Positions 39,077-48,491 of a DNA stretch of 64,000 nt are shown here, one piece after another; the first letter of the stretch is position 1; every line of letters begins with the position of its first letter. Made by a program: the position numbers and the translations under genes. The stretch comes from DATFVB01 sp963714035. Its GTDB lineage: Bacteria > Acidobacteriota > Thermoanaerobaculia > UBA5066 > DATFVB01. Below the pieces are notes generated by a model. It saw only the letters and a list, made by a program, of their open reading frames with translations, was not told where the DNA came from and did no database searches. The stretch lies in NCBI GenBank assembly GCA_963714035.1, contig OY970224.1, positions 2,294,001-2,358,000 on the forward strand. The letters are read 5' to 3'.

Positions 39077-40249
39077 CTATCGGCTCGCGACGGCCTTCGG
39101 CTCCTCGGGACGATGGAAGTCGGGGTCCCGGAGATAGAGGTACATGACGGCCATCGAGTCCTGGTCCTGGGCCGAGGTGTTGGCGTAGGTGGAGACCAGC
39201 TCGTAATGATGGTCGTGGAGGATCGGAATGCCTTCCTTGCTCTCGAACGTGTCGACGCGGTCGAGGCCGATCCGGTCCGGCGGGTTCCTCGCGAAGCTCT
39301 TCCAGACGGTCTTCCCCTCGGTCGCGTCGACGAGCTCGAGCGACTCGGCGAAGGGGTGGAGATGGACCGCGATGAAGTGAATCGTCGTGTCGCGCTTCAA
39401 GCCGAGCATCGCGTCGACGGGCGTGCGGTTGACCTCGCGTCCCGGGTGCACGACCCAGTGTCCCGTGAACGTGCGCCCGTAGGCATCGTGGTACTGGAAC
39501 GCGGCCGCGTTCTGTCCCGGAAGGCAGCTCGCGCCGCCGTGATCCATGTGCTGCGGATCCATGCCGTACCGGCCGTCCGTGCCGGAGAGGACCTTCAACC
39601 CGAAAACGGCATCCTCGTACAGCGGTTCCATCGGGAACGGCAGGTCCCGGTCCCGGACGTAGCGGATCCGTGTCCGGTGGCGCACCTTCAGGTCGCAGTC
39701 GTCGTAGTTCAGGTTCAGCACCTGGGTCGTCAGCGACAGCTTCTCGTCGGACCAGACCGGAATCCCGAAACCGGCGGGGAACTCGATGTCCATCTGCCCC
39801 TGCGAGAGGGTGAAGAGCCGCGGGTTGACGTCGTGCTTCAGGCCGAACCGCTTGATGTACTCGGCGGAATCGAGGTCGAGGTTGCTGTGGCACATGAACT
39901 GGTCGAGACCCGTCGGGTCGCCGGCGTCCCCGACGACGTCCGCCGAATAGCCGGTGATCCAGAGGAGCTCGGGCGGCCCCGTCTCCATCGCGACCGGCAT
40001 CGTGCTCTGCGGTCCCGTCATCGAACGGTACTTCTTGTCAATCGTGTAGTAATCGGAGAGCTCCTCGCGCACCTTTTCGAGCGAGGCGATCTGCTCCGAT
40101 TTCGGCGTGTCGCCAGCCGGGGCTGCCGAGCTTTCCGAGGCCGACGGCATCGCCGCCGATGAGGCCACGGGATCGCCCGGCGGCTGAGGCGCCGCCGCCG
40201 CGGGAACAGTGGCGGCGGAAGCGGCGAGAAGAAGCGGAATCAGGAACAT
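39077..40249 (-). CDS. Secreted protein, possibly copper type II monooxygenase-like
   Basis: 390 residues with a signal peptide (1-20) and a low-complexity Ala/Ser linker (20-50). Two features recall peptidylglycine hydroxylase-type dicopper enzymes: IHFIAVHLHPF (HxH-like) and, near the end, TSAQDQDSMAVMYLYL, where those enzymes carry the Met ligand. MCHSNLDLD and DHHYELVS add further His residues. The overall match is weak and could be chance, so I call it an unknown exported protein with a possible metal site. The start is ATG 40249. Confidence 0.5.
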   Translation of the reverse strand: MFLIPLLLAASAATVPAAAAPQPPGDPVASSAAMPSASESSAAPAGDTPKSEQIASLEKVREELSDYYTIDKKYRSMTGPQSTMPVAMETGPPELLWITGYSADVVGDAGDPTGLDQFMCHSNLDLDSAEYIKRFGLKHDVNPRLFTLSQGQMDIEFPAGFGIPVWSDEKLSLTTQVLNLNYDDCDLKVRHRTRIRYVRDRDLPFPMEPLYEDAVFGLKVLSGTDGRYGMDPQHMDHGGASCLPGQNAAAFQYHDAYGRTFTGHWVVHPGREVNRTPVDAMLGLKRDTTIHFIAVHLHPFAESLELVDATEGKTVWKSFARNPPDRIGLDRVDTFESKEGIPILHDHHYELVSTYANTSAQDQDSMAVMYLYLRDPDFHRPEEPKAVASR

Positions 40250-40304
40250 AGAGAGAGACTCCCCTGATTGATCATACGGCACCCTCGCGCCGCCCTCTTT
40301 GCAT

Positions 40305-40429
40305 GACGCGGCCAGACGGGCCGGAAGACGGGTTCGGGGCGCCTGCCCGCGGGCGAGGCGTACCGAAGACGTACGTCGAGCTCGAGGGCTGGTGCCACGG
40401 AACCGTATAACCGCCCGCATCGCCGCGTC
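40305..40429 (+). repeat. Family B hairpin element, copy 10
   Basis: GACGCGGCCAGACGGGCCGG, AAGACGGG, stem GTTCGGGGCGCCTGCCCGCG, apex GAGGCGTACCGAAGACGTAC then GTCGAG, right stem CTGGTGCCACGGAAC and CCGTATAACCGCCCGC. The apical centre differs (GAAGA). It overlaps the permease stop codon by 2 bp. Confidence 0.75.
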
Positions 40430-41546
40430 ATACAAGCAAGAAGACGGCCACGCCGAGTACCAATAGAAACGCAAAGCTCACGCTGTAGAACCTCGGCAGG
40501 TATACGGGGTCCGGCCCGTGTTCGTCCGTGTAAATCTGCCACCCGAGCAGGTTCGCGAGCGAGGCGACGAGAGTTCCGCAACCGCCCACGTTGACGGCAT
40601 AGAGCAGGGTCTTCCATTTTCCCGCCGCCAGCGGAGCGAGGAGCACGGCCGCCGGAACGTTCGAGATCGCCTGCGAGAAGAGGGCGCCGGACAGATAGAG
40701 CCGCGGGCCCGCCGCGAGCGGAATCGACGCGAACAGTCGCGCGAAATCGCGGCGGGCGATCGCCGCCACGTCGATGAAGACGAAGAAGAAGAGCGGCACG
40801 ACAGCGAGGGACGCCGCTCCGACTCGCCGTCCCGGCAGCAGGAGCCAGGCGGCGGCGCCGACGCCGAGAGCGGCGGCCGGGGAAACGAGGCCCGCGATCG
40901 ACAGCACGACGAGCAGGATTCCCGCTCCACCGGCTTTGGCGGCCCCGGACGCGACCGGCGGCACGGGACGCTCGGCCGGGGTGATCGCCCGCGCCGGCTC
41001 GAGGATCAGGATCGCCGCGCCCAGCGCGGCGGCGGACACCACGCCGAACGGCGCCATCACCGCAACGAACCTTCCGATCGTCATCCCCGACCGATGGAGG
41101 AGAAAGAGATTCTGCGGGTTTCCGATCGGCGACACGCATCCGAGAACGTTCGCCGCGATGACCTCGAGGATCACCGCGTTCCGGACGCGGAAGTCCGAGT
41201 AGCGCGCCGCCGCGACTGTGAACGGGATCACGACGAACAGCGCGACGTCGTTCGTGACGACCGCCGAGAGCGCTCCGGAGGCGACGACGAGCGCGGCCGT
41301 CAGCGTCCGCGCCCGGGTGAACCGCAAAACGACGCGGGCAACCGCGAAATCGAGCGCGCCCGACTCGCGGAGCAGGGCGACGGAGAGGACGAGAGCCGCG
41401 AGAGTCGCGAGGAGCCGGAAGTCCTCGACGCGCGGAACGTCGCGCCACGGCACGAGACCGCTCGCGACCGCCGCCGCGGATAGCGCCGCGGCGACGAGGA
41501 GAAACAGATTCCGGCGAAGCATCGCGGGCAGCCTTCCGATGTCCAT
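40428..41546 (-). CDS. Anion permease of the ArsB/SLC13 ion-transporter superfamily
   Basis: 372 residues, about ten hydrophobic helices in two halves. The re-entrant hairpin motifs of this superfamily are visible: SAVVTNDVALFVVIPF and CVSPIGNPQNLFLLHRSG in the first half and SQAISNVPAAVLLAP in the second. It could carry a dicarboxylate, sulfate, arsenite or Na+/H+. ATG 41546 was chosen over an upstream TTG at 41564. It is divergent from the acyl-CoA synthetase, and the gap is only about 43 bp. Confidence 0.8.
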   Translation of the reverse strand: MDIGRLPAMLRRNLFLLVAAALSAAAVASGLVPWRDVPRVEDFRLLATLAALVLSVALLRESGALDFAVARVVLRFTRARTLTAALVVASGALSAVVTNDVALFVVIPFTVAAARYSDFRVRNAVILEVIAANVLGCVSPIGNPQNLFLLHRSGMTIGRFVAVMAPFGVVSAAALGAAILILEPARAITPAERPVPPVASGAAKAGGAGILLVVLSIAGLVSPAAALGVGAAAWLLLPGRRVGAASLAVVPLFFFVFIDVAAIARRDFARLFASIPLAAGPRLYLSGALFSQAISNVPAAVLLAPLAAGKWKTLLYAVNVGGCGTLVASLANLLGWQIYTDEHGPDPVYLPRFYSVSFAFLLVLGVAVFLLV

Positions 41547-41589
41547 CCGGGACAATGCTAGCAACCGAACCTGCTACGATGCCCCGCGC

Positions 41590-43746
41590 GTGAAGAGCCG
41601 CCGGAAACGCGAGGCCCCCCGGCCGGAAGGGCTCGACGCGATCTTCCGTCCGCGCGCGGTCGCGGTCATCGGCGCATCCACGCGGCCGTCGTCGATCGGG
41701 GGCAACCTCCTCTCGAACCTCTTCCGTTCCGGATTCACCGGGAAGATCTTCCCGATCAACCCGCACGCTTCGGTGCTCCACTCCGTCAAGTGCTACGCCT
41801 CGGTCCTCGACGTCCCGGACGAGATCGACTGCGCGATCGTCTCCGTCCCGAAAGAGGGCGTTCTGGGCGTCGTCTCCGAGTGCGCCCGGAAAGGGATTCG
41901 CGGCCTCGTCGTCATCACCGCCGGATTCAAGGAAGTCGGGCCCGAGGGCGCCGACCTCGAGCGGCGGCTCGTCGAGCTCGTCCGGAAGAAAAGGATGCGG
42001 ATGATCGGCCCGAACTGCATGGGTGTGATCAACGCGGAGCCCGAATATTCGATGGACGCGACGTTTTCCCCGACCCCCGCTTCCTTCGGATCGGTCGCGT
42101 TCGCCTCGCAGTCCGGCGCGCTCGGCGTCGCAATCCTGAACGTCGCGGAGAGTCTCAAGCTGGGATTCACGCAATTCGTCTCGATGGGAAACAAGGCGAA
42201 CGTGTCGTCCAACGACATGCTCGCCTACTGGGAGAAAGATCCGCGCACCAAGATCATCGCGCTCTATCTCGAGTCCTTCGGGAATCCGCGGCGCTTCGTC
42301 GAGATCACGCGCCGGATCACGAAGAAGAAGCCGGTCCTCGTGGTCAAGTCCGGCCGCACGGTCGCGGGCGCGCGCGCGGCTTCGTCCCACACCGGCGCGC
42401 TCGCGGCTTCCGAGGTCGCGATCGACGCGGTGCTCGAAGCCTGCGGCGTCTCGCGCTCCGACACGATCGAGGAGCTGTTCGATCTCGCGTCCGCGCTCGC
42501 CTCGCAGCCGCTCCCGAAGGGGGACCGCGTCGCGATCCTCACGAACGCCGGAGGACCGGCGATCATGGCCACGGACGCGGTGATCCAGCAGGGGCTCCGG
42601 CTCGCGGAGCTCTCCGCGCGGACGAAACGGCGCCTCTCGGCGTTCCTTCCCCCCGAAGCCTCGCTCGCGAATCCCGTCGACATGATCGCATCGGCGTCCG
42701 ACGTGAACTACGGACGGGCGGCGAAGATCCTGCTGGAAGACCGCGGCGTGGATTCCCTCCTCGTCATCAACGTCACACCGGTCCTCTACGGGCCGCGATC
42801 GGTGTGGGACTCCCTTATGTCCGCGACACGGAATGCCGAGAAGCCGGTCCTCTCCGTCTTCATGGCGAACGAAGACTTCTACGACGAGGCGCGGTCGATG
42901 CCCGCGCATCCGCCGATCTACCGATTCCCGGAGCCCGCCGCTCGCGTGCTCGCCGAGATGTGGAAGATCGGCCGGTGGCAGAAGAAGCCGCCCGGCACGT
43001 TCCGCCGGTTCCGCATGCGGAACGAGACGATCCGCAAGATCCTCGCGAGGCGAAAGCGGCGCGGCGGAGGCTATCTCGATGCCGACGACGCGTTCGCCGT
43101 TCTCGCGGCGGCGGGAATTCCAAATGCCCGTCCGGTTTCCGTCCGCCGCGAATCGCAGCTCATCTCCGCGGCGCGAAAGGTCGGCTACCCGCTGGTCCTC
43201 AAGGTCTCCGGCGAGAAGATCGTGCACAAGTCGGACGTCGGCGGTGTTGCGACCGGCATCCGGAACGACGCCGAGCTTCGCGAGGCGCTCACTCAGATGA
43301 AAGCCGATCTCGCGAGGCACGGCGCGGCGGCGAACCTCGAAGGGTTCGTCCTCCAGCGCGAGGCGACGGGACGCGAGCTCGTCGTCGGCGCCACGAACGA
43401 TCCCCGGATCGGACCGCTCGTCATGTTCGGCCTCGGCGGCCGCTACGTCGAGATCTTCAAGGACGTGAAGTTCCTGCTGCCGCCCGTCTCGCGCGAGGAC
43501 GTCGGCGAAGCGCTCGAGAAGCTGAAGGTGGGCGCGCTCCTCTCCGGCGTCCGCGGCGAGCCGGCCGGAGACCGAGCGTTCCTCGTCGAGTCGATCCTGC
43601 GCGTCTCGCAGCTCGTGACCGACTTCCCGGAGATCGCCGAGATGGACGTCAATCCGCTCTTCGTCTCTCCGCGCGGGCGAGGAGGCATTGCGGTGGACGT
43701 GAGGATCGGGGTAGCGGGAGCGGAGCCCGAATCGAATGTTTCCTGA
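41590..43746 (+). CDS. NDP-forming acyl-CoA synthetase (fused alpha-beta)
   Basis: 718 residues. Order: CoA-binding domain (AVIGASTRPSSIGGNLLSNL at about 20-40), two succinyl-CoA ligase-like domains with the phospho-His motif SSHTGALA (about 264), then an ATP-grasp domain (VLKVSGEKIVHKSDVGGVAT at about 538; GELVV-type REATGRELVVGATNDP). The family makes ATP from acetyl-CoA or aryl/branched acyl-CoA and frees the acid, or runs in reverse. The start is GTG 41590. It fits the catabolic acyl-CoA genes in the window. Confidence 0.9.
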   Translation: MKSRRKREAPRPEGLDAIFRPRAVAVIGASTRPSSIGGNLLSNLFRSGFTGKIFPINPHASVLHSVKCYASVLDVPDEIDCAIVSVPKEGVLGVVSECARKGIRGLVVITAGFKEVGPEGADLERRLVELVRKKRMRMIGPNCMGVINAEPEYSMDATFSPTPASFGSVAFASQSGALGVAILNVAESLKLGFTQFVSMGNKANVSSNDMLAYWEKDPRTKIIALYLESFGNPRRFVEITRRITKKKPVLVVKSGRTVAGARAASSHTGALAASEVAIDAVLEACGVSRSDTIEELFDLASALASQPLPKGDRVAILTNAGGPAIMATDAVIQQGLRLAELSARTKRRLSAFLPPEASLANPVDMIASASDVNYGRAAKILLEDRGVDSLLVINVTPVLYGPRSVWDSLMSATRNAEKPVLSVFMANEDFYDEARSMPAHPPIYRFPEPAARVLAEMWKIGRWQKKPPGTFRRFRMRNETIRKILARRKRRGGGYLDADDAFAVLAAAGIPNARPVSVRRESQLISAARKVGYPLVLKVSGEKIVHKSDVGGVATGIRNDAELREALTQMKADLARHGAAANLEGFVLQREATGRELVVGATNDPRIGPLVMFGLGGRYVEIFKDVKFLLPPVSREDVGEALEKLKVGALLSGVRGEPAGDRAFLVESILRVSQLVTDFPEIAEMDVNPLFVSPRGRGGIAVDVRIGVAGAEPESNVS

Positions 43747-43794
43747 CGAGCCCGTCGGCACCCGGGAGCGGCGCCGCCGGCTGAACGCGCGACG

Positions 43795-45930
43795 ATGACA
43801 GGGAAAACGGCGGCAAGATCGCTCGCCTCCGGCCTTCCCGTTCTCGTCCTCCTCGCGCTCGCGCTGCTCTACGCCGGACCGGGACTCTTTCCCGGCCGGG
43901 TTCTCGTGCCCCTGGACGGGCTCGCCGACGTGGGTCTCTGGAAAGCCGACCCGAATACGCGGGCCGTCGTCTCGAATGGACTGCTGTCGGATGTCCTTTT
44001 CCAGTTCGTGCCCTGGGATACCGAAGCTCGCCAGCAGATTCGAAACGGCGCTTTTCCATGGATCAACCCGTACGCGTCGCAAGGCCGCCCACTCTGGGCG
44101 AATCCGCAGACGGCCCTCCTGTCTCCGTTCACGTGGCCGCGGCTGATCTTCGGGCTTCGCGGCTGGGCGCTCGCCGTTCTGCTGAAGCTCCTCGTGGCCG
44201 GACTCGGCGCCTACGCTCTCGCCCGGGAGTTGTCCGCGTCGCGCCGACAAGCGCTCGTCTCGGGCGCGGTGTACCTCACCGCGGGGTTCACGATCGTCTG
44301 GGCGCTCCATCCCCACACCAACGTCTCGGCGGTGCTTCCGGGATTGCTCGCCGCTCTCATCGCGCTTCGGCGGGAACCCGGCGGCTTGCGGGCGGTCATG
44401 GTCGCTGGCCTCGCGGCGCTCGCTGCCGCAGGAGGTCATCCCGAGACTCTCGCGCTCGGGGCGTGCGGTCTCGTCGCGTTCGTCCTCTGGGACGCGGCCG
44501 CGCAGCGCTCGCTTCGCCGCGACGCCAGGATCCTCGCCATTTCCCTCGGATGCCTCGCCGCGGGCTTCCTCCTCGTTGCGGTCGAGATCGTGCCCTTTCT
44601 CCGGCTGCTGCCGTCAACCGCGATGGCGGCGCACCGGTCGTTGCCGGGGGCCACGCATTTCCGATGGCCGGCGGTCGCGGGACAGATCCTTCCGGGCGCT
44701 TTCGGAAGCCCTCTCGCCAAGGAGATCGACCTGACCGGGGCGGTCTCGATGCTCGGCGGCGCGGTCGAGAACTTCAACTGGCGCAATTCCACCTATGTCG
44801 GCGCGCTCGCTCTCGCGGCGATTCTTCTCGCGGGGCGGAATCTCGCGCCGCGGCTCCGCCGCGCCAGTCTCGCGGGGTTTGTCGCGCTCGGCATCGTCTG
44901 GAGGCTGCCGATCCTCGCCGCGACGCTCCACCGGGTGCCGCTTCTCGGTCTCGCCGTCCCGGAGTGGTGGGGCGCGGTCGCGGTGATGTTCCTCGCCGTG
45001 GCCGTCGGTCCCGCGATCGCGATCCTCGGATCCGTGAGGCGGCCGCGGACAGCGCTCGCGTTCGCCGCGGCTGGAGCGATCCTCGTCGCCGCGGGAACCG
45101 CGCCGGCCCTGAAGACCTTTGAGCCGGTCCTCCGGCGCGCCGCGCAGCATCGCGTGGCCGCGCTCCAGGCGAGCGGTCTGCTGAAGCTTCCTTCCAGCGT
45201 CTACGACGAGCGGATGAACGGTTATCTCACGCGGGCGCGTTGGACGGCCATTCGGCGGGTCGCTTTCCCGGGCATCGCGTTCATCGTCTTCGCGGGTGGC
45301 CTGACGGCGCGCCGGCGCCGTCGAGAGATCCTCGCCGCCGCCGTGCTCGGAGAGCTTCTCGCGTTCGGACTCGGTTATGCCCCAGCCATTCCGCGGTCCG
45401 CCGTCCCCGCGACGCCCGAGGCGATCGCCTTTCTGCAGGGAAGCCCTCTTCACACGACGAGCTTCGTCGCGGCGGCGCCCGGCATCTATCCGCCGAATCT
45501 CGCAACGCGGGACGGCCTGCGAGACATCCGCTCGTATGACGTTCTCGAATCGCGAGCCGCGATCGAACGGCTGCGCGCCTGCGGTTATTCCGAGAGCGAC
45601 AACGCGTTCCCTCCGGACCCGGACGGAGATCAGCAGGCTTGTCTCTCGCGACTCGGCGTCCGTTACTACCTCACCCGAAAAGAGGTCTCGGGCGCCCACC
45701 GCGTCGCGGGAGGCCCGCCGCCGCTAGTCGGCGTCTACGAGCTTTCGGGAGCAGCCACCGTCCCGTTTCCCGCCGACGTCGCGCCCGCCGGCCTGAAGAC
45801 CGGTGCGGTGCTCTCGGGCGTCGGACTTCTCCTCGGCCTCGCGATGATCGTGGTCGCCGGGCGTCTTCGTAACGCGCGCCCGGCCACGGTGACATTGAGG
45901 GATGGCGCCGAAGGGGAATCGTCATCGTAA
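43795..45930 (+). CDS. YfhO-like polytopic membrane protein (GT-C type)
   Basis: 711 residues with about 12-14 hydrophobic segments. The first periplasmic loop holds FQFVPWDTEARQQIRNGAFP and WINPYASQGRPLWANPQTA, which is characteristic of YfhO and related bacterial GT-C-like lipid-linked sugar transferases. The C-terminal soluble part (YDVLESRAAIERLRACGYSE) is also as in that group. It probably decorates surface glycan or teichoic/lipopolymer with sugar; the substrate is unknown. A second GT-C-like gene is at 47001. Confidence 0.78.
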   Translation: MTGKTAARSLASGLPVLVLLALALLYAGPGLFPGRVLVPLDGLADVGLWKADPNTRAVVSNGLLSDVLFQFVPWDTEARQQIRNGAFPWINPYASQGRPLWANPQTALLSPFTWPRLIFGLRGWALAVLLKLLVAGLGAYALARELSASRRQALVSGAVYLTAGFTIVWALHPHTNVSAVLPGLLAALIALRREPGGLRAVMVAGLAALAAAGGHPETLALGACGLVAFVLWDAAAQRSLRRDARILAISLGCLAAGFLLVAVEIVPFLRLLPSTAMAAHRSLPGATHFRWPAVAGQILPGAFGSPLAKEIDLTGAVSMLGGAVENFNWRNSTYVGALALAAILLAGRNLAPRLRRASLAGFVALGIVWRLPILAATLHRVPLLGLAVPEWWGAVAVMFLAVAVGPAIAILGSVRRPRTALAFAAAGAILVAAGTAPALKTFEPVLRRAAQHRVAALQASGLLKLPSSVYDERMNGYLTRARWTAIRRVAFPGIAFIVFAGGLTARRRRREILAAAVLGELLAFGLGYAPAIPRSAVPATPEAIAFLQGSPLHTTSFVAAAPGIYPPNLATRDGLRDIRSYDVLESRAAIERLRACGYSESDNAFPPDPDGDQQACLSRLGVRYYLTRKEVSGAHRVAGGPPPLVGVYELSGAATVPFPADVAPAGLKTGAVLSGVGLLLGLAMIVVAGRLRNARPATVTLRDGAEGESSS

Positions 45931-46010
45931 TCGTGGGCGGGGAACAGCCGCAGAGGATCAAAAGCCTCGGGCTAGACTTCCCCTGCCGGAGTCGAAAGAG
46001 GAGGCGTTCC

Positions 46011-46487
46011 ATGAAATGCGCCCGCGGCTTCCTGTTTCCCGCTCTGACCCTGGCGCTCGGGTGCCGGACCGCCGCGCCCCCTCGTGCCGCCGCGCCGGCC
46101 GAATACCTCAGCTCGCCCGATGCCAAATCGCTCGCCCTCCCCTTCTCCGAAGCCGTTCGCGCCGGAGACTTCCTTTTCGTGTCCGGCCAGATCGGGAACG
46201 TGCCCGGCAAACGCGAGCTCGTCCCGGGAGGGATCGGCCCGGAGACCGCCCGGGCGCTCGAAAACGTCAAGGCGATCCTCGAGCGCCACGGATCTTCGAT
46301 GGACGACGTCGTCAAGTGCACCGTTTTTCTCGCGGACATCGGGGAGTGGCCGGCGTTCAACGAGGTCTATCGCCGCTCCTTCACGAATCACTTTCCCGCG
46401 CGCAGCGCGCTCGCGGCGAGCGGCCTCGCCCTCGGCGCCCGGGTGGAGGTGGAATGCATCGCCCATTCCCCGTCCCCAGCTCACTGA
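46011..46487 (+). CDS. Exported RidA/YjgF-family protein
   Basis: 158 residues. The signal peptide ends in LALGC (Cys about 17), so it is probably a lipoprotein, then a RidA fold: FSEAVRAGDFLFVSGQIG, TARALENVKAILERHGSSMD, CTVFLADIGEW and the final RVEVECIA with conserved Glu. RidA proteins deaminate reactive enamines in the cytoplasm; a lipid-anchored one is unusual. An SD GAGGAGG is 7 bp before the ATG. Confidence 0.85.
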   Translation: MKCARGFLFPALTLALGCRTAAPPRAAAPAEYLSSPDAKSLALPFSEAVRAGDFLFVSGQIGNVPGKRELVPGGIGPETARALENVKAILERHGSSMDDVVKCTVFLADIGEWPAFNEVYRRSFTNHFPARSALAASGLALGARVEVECIAHSPSPAH

Positions 46488-46511
46488 GCGCGGAGTTCGA
46501 AAGGAGCGGCA

Positions 46512-46928
46512 ATGGCGGAGAACAAGACGAAAGCCACGGGAGCGAGCGTCGAGTCCTATCTCGCCGCCATCAAGGACGAATCGCGGCGAGAGGACTGTGA
46601 GGCGCTCGCGAAGTTGATGGCGAAAGCGACGAAAGAGAAGCCGAAGATGTGGGGACCGAGCATCGTCGGCTTCGGCAGCTACCACTACAAGTACGACAGC
46701 GGCCGCGAAGGGGACTCGTGCCTGACGGGCTTCTCCTCCCGCAAGGGCGACATCACCGTTTACATCGTCAAGAGCTTCCCGGGCCAGGAGAAGCTTCTCT
46801 CGAAGCTCGGAAAACACAAGACGGGCGGGGGATGCCTGTACATCCGCGCGCTCGCCGACGTCGATCCGAAGGTGCTCGAGCAGATCGTCGCCGCGGCCGC
46901 GGCGGAGAGAAAGCGCGCCCATGCCTAG
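46512..46928 (+). CDS. DUF1801 protein
   Basis: 138 residues with the DUF1801 pattern: VESYLAAIKDESRREDCEAL, KMWGPSIVGFGSYHYKYDSG, GFSSRKGDITVYI and GGGCLYIRALADVD. It is cytosolic, fold related to iron chaperone/YdhG-like proteins; function not established. An SD GGAGCGGCA region is at 46503. Confidence 0.85.
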   Translation: MAENKTKATGASVESYLAAIKDESRREDCEALAKLMAKATKEKPKMWGPSIVGFGSYHYKYDSGREGDSCLTGFSSRKGDITVYIVKSFPGQEKLLSKLGKHKTGGGCLYIRALADVDPKVLEQIVAAAAAERKRAHA

Positions 46929-47000
46929 CCCGCGAGCCGCGACGGCTTGAGCCATTCCTGGACGGCCGCCCGTTCCTCTTCGTAGACCGAAGAGCTCCCG

Positions 47001-48446
47001 ATGACCGATGACCGGCGGATCCTCGACCGACGAACGCTGCTCGCCCTCGCCGTGATCGCGGCCGCCGTTCGAGTGTGGCGCCTCGGCCACTTCTCCTACT
47101 GGCTCGACGAAATCCTCGAGTCGTTCACGATCCACGACTCCTGGAGCGGAATGTGGCGGTCGCTTCGCACGCAGGGAATTCAGGCGCCGATCGACTACAT
47201 GTTCGGAAAGCTCGTCGGCCTCCTGCACCCGTCGGACGCCGCCCGAAAGCTGCCCGCGGTCCTGTGGGGAACGGCGACCGTGCCCGTCGCTGCGGCCCTC
47301 ATGGCGCGCCGATGCGCCCGGATGGCCGGCGTCGTCACCGGCCTCCTGCTCGCCGCCTCGCCGTTCCACGTTCACTATTCGCAGGAGCTCAGGCCCTACG
47401 CGCTCGGCATGTTCCTGCTGTGCGTCGCGCTCCTGGCGCTCGACCGCCTCCTCGAGAAGCCGTCGTTCCGTCGGACGGCGGCTCTCTATCTCGCGTCGCT
47501 CGCGACCGCCTATGTGCTCTACGTCGCCGCGCTCGCGCTGCTGCTGGCGGGCGGTGCGCTCCTGGTCGAGGATGCATTCTCGCGGGACGCCGATCGCGCG
47601 TCGGCCGCCCGCCGGTTTCTCCGCCGGAGTCCCCTTTTCGCCTTCGCCCTCTGGCTCGGGTTCCTGCCGTGGTGGCCGGTCTTCGTGGCGGGAATCCGCG
47701 CGGCGCCGATGGGGAGCGTGCCGGTTTTCTCGCTCGCCCGGATTCCCCGCTTCTTTTCGTTCTACGGTTTCGGGCACGCCGACTGGCAGCCGCTCGGATG
47801 GCCGGGAGCGCTATTCGTCGCGGGCTGCGCCGCCGGCGGCGTGGTGGCGTGGCGCAAGCCCGGCGCGCGGTTCCTGCTGCCGTGGGCGATCGGCGGCTTC
47901 ACGAGCCTCGAGCTCCTGGAGCAGCGCCATCCGATCTTCGACTCGATCTTCCACTACACGCCGATGGGGCTCTCTCTCGTCGCGCTGTTTGCGCTCGCGA
48001 TCTCCGCGGCGATCTCGAACGCGCGGACGAAGCCGCTCGGCATCGCGGTGCTCGCGGCCTCGCTCGTTCTCGAGGCCGTTTCGCTCGGCGAGTACTTCCG
48101 TCACGGCCGGCCCGACTGGCGCCCGCTCGGCGCCTACCTGAGCGCCACACCCGCCGGCGATCGCATCGTCACCGACGACGACTACACGTTCATCTGCGTC
48201 GCCTACTACGCCGCCGGAGCGGACTGGTTTCAGACGCTGCATTTCCCCGGAGCGCGGTCGATCGTGACGGTCCACGACGATCCCACGTCGATGGCCTGGC
48301 TCCGGGAGCCGGGAAAGACGGTATGGCTCGTTCTGCGCGGCGACCGGCCGACGGCACTTCGCCGGTGGGCCGAACCCTATCCGGGGATCGCGTTCCCGGG
48401 CGCGGAGGAAGGCGCCGTCGTCAAGCGGATCGACGGGAGGCGCTGA
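47001..48446 (+). CDS. Membrane glycosyltransferase, PMT/GT39-like
   Basis: 481 residues with about ten hydrophobic helices. The first loop has SYWLDEILESF, an acidic motif at the position where GT-C enzymes carry the catalytic Asp/Glu, then SPFHVHYSQELRPYALGMFL, typical of ArnT/PMT-like transferases of undecaprenyl- or polyprenyl-linked sugars. The C-terminal soluble domain is at about 370-480. Its role in surface glycosylation is likely; the acceptor is unknown. Confidence 0.82.
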   Translation: MTDDRRILDRRTLLALAVIAAAVRVWRLGHFSYWLDEILESFTIHDSWSGMWRSLRTQGIQAPIDYMFGKLVGLLHPSDAARKLPAVLWGTATVPVAAALMARRCARMAGVVTGLLLAASPFHVHYSQELRPYALGMFLLCVALLALDRLLEKPSFRRTAALYLASLATAYVLYVAALALLLAGGALLVEDAFSRDADRASAARRFLRRSPLFAFALWLGFLPWWPVFVAGIRAAPMGSVPVFSLARIPRFFSFYGFGHADWQPLGWPGALFVAGCAAGGVVAWRKPGARFLLPWAIGGFTSLELLEQRHPIFDSIFHYTPMGLSLVALFALAISAAISNARTKPLGIAVLAASLVLEAVSLGEYFRHGRPDWRPLGAYLSATPAGDRIVTDDDYTFICVAYYAAGADWFQTLHFPGARSIVTVHDDPTSMAWLREPGKTVWLVLRGDRPTALRRWAEPYPGIAFPGAEEGAVVKRIDGRR

Positions 48447-48491
48447 CGGATCCGGGGACGGTCGTTAGAATGCCGTCAGGAGGAGCTGCGA

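Noticed and set aside
40240..44439. Open frame of 1399 codons on the minus strand
   Set aside because: It crosses the permease, the synthetase and a repeat in wrong frames and has low-complexity Arg/Glu/Asp content.
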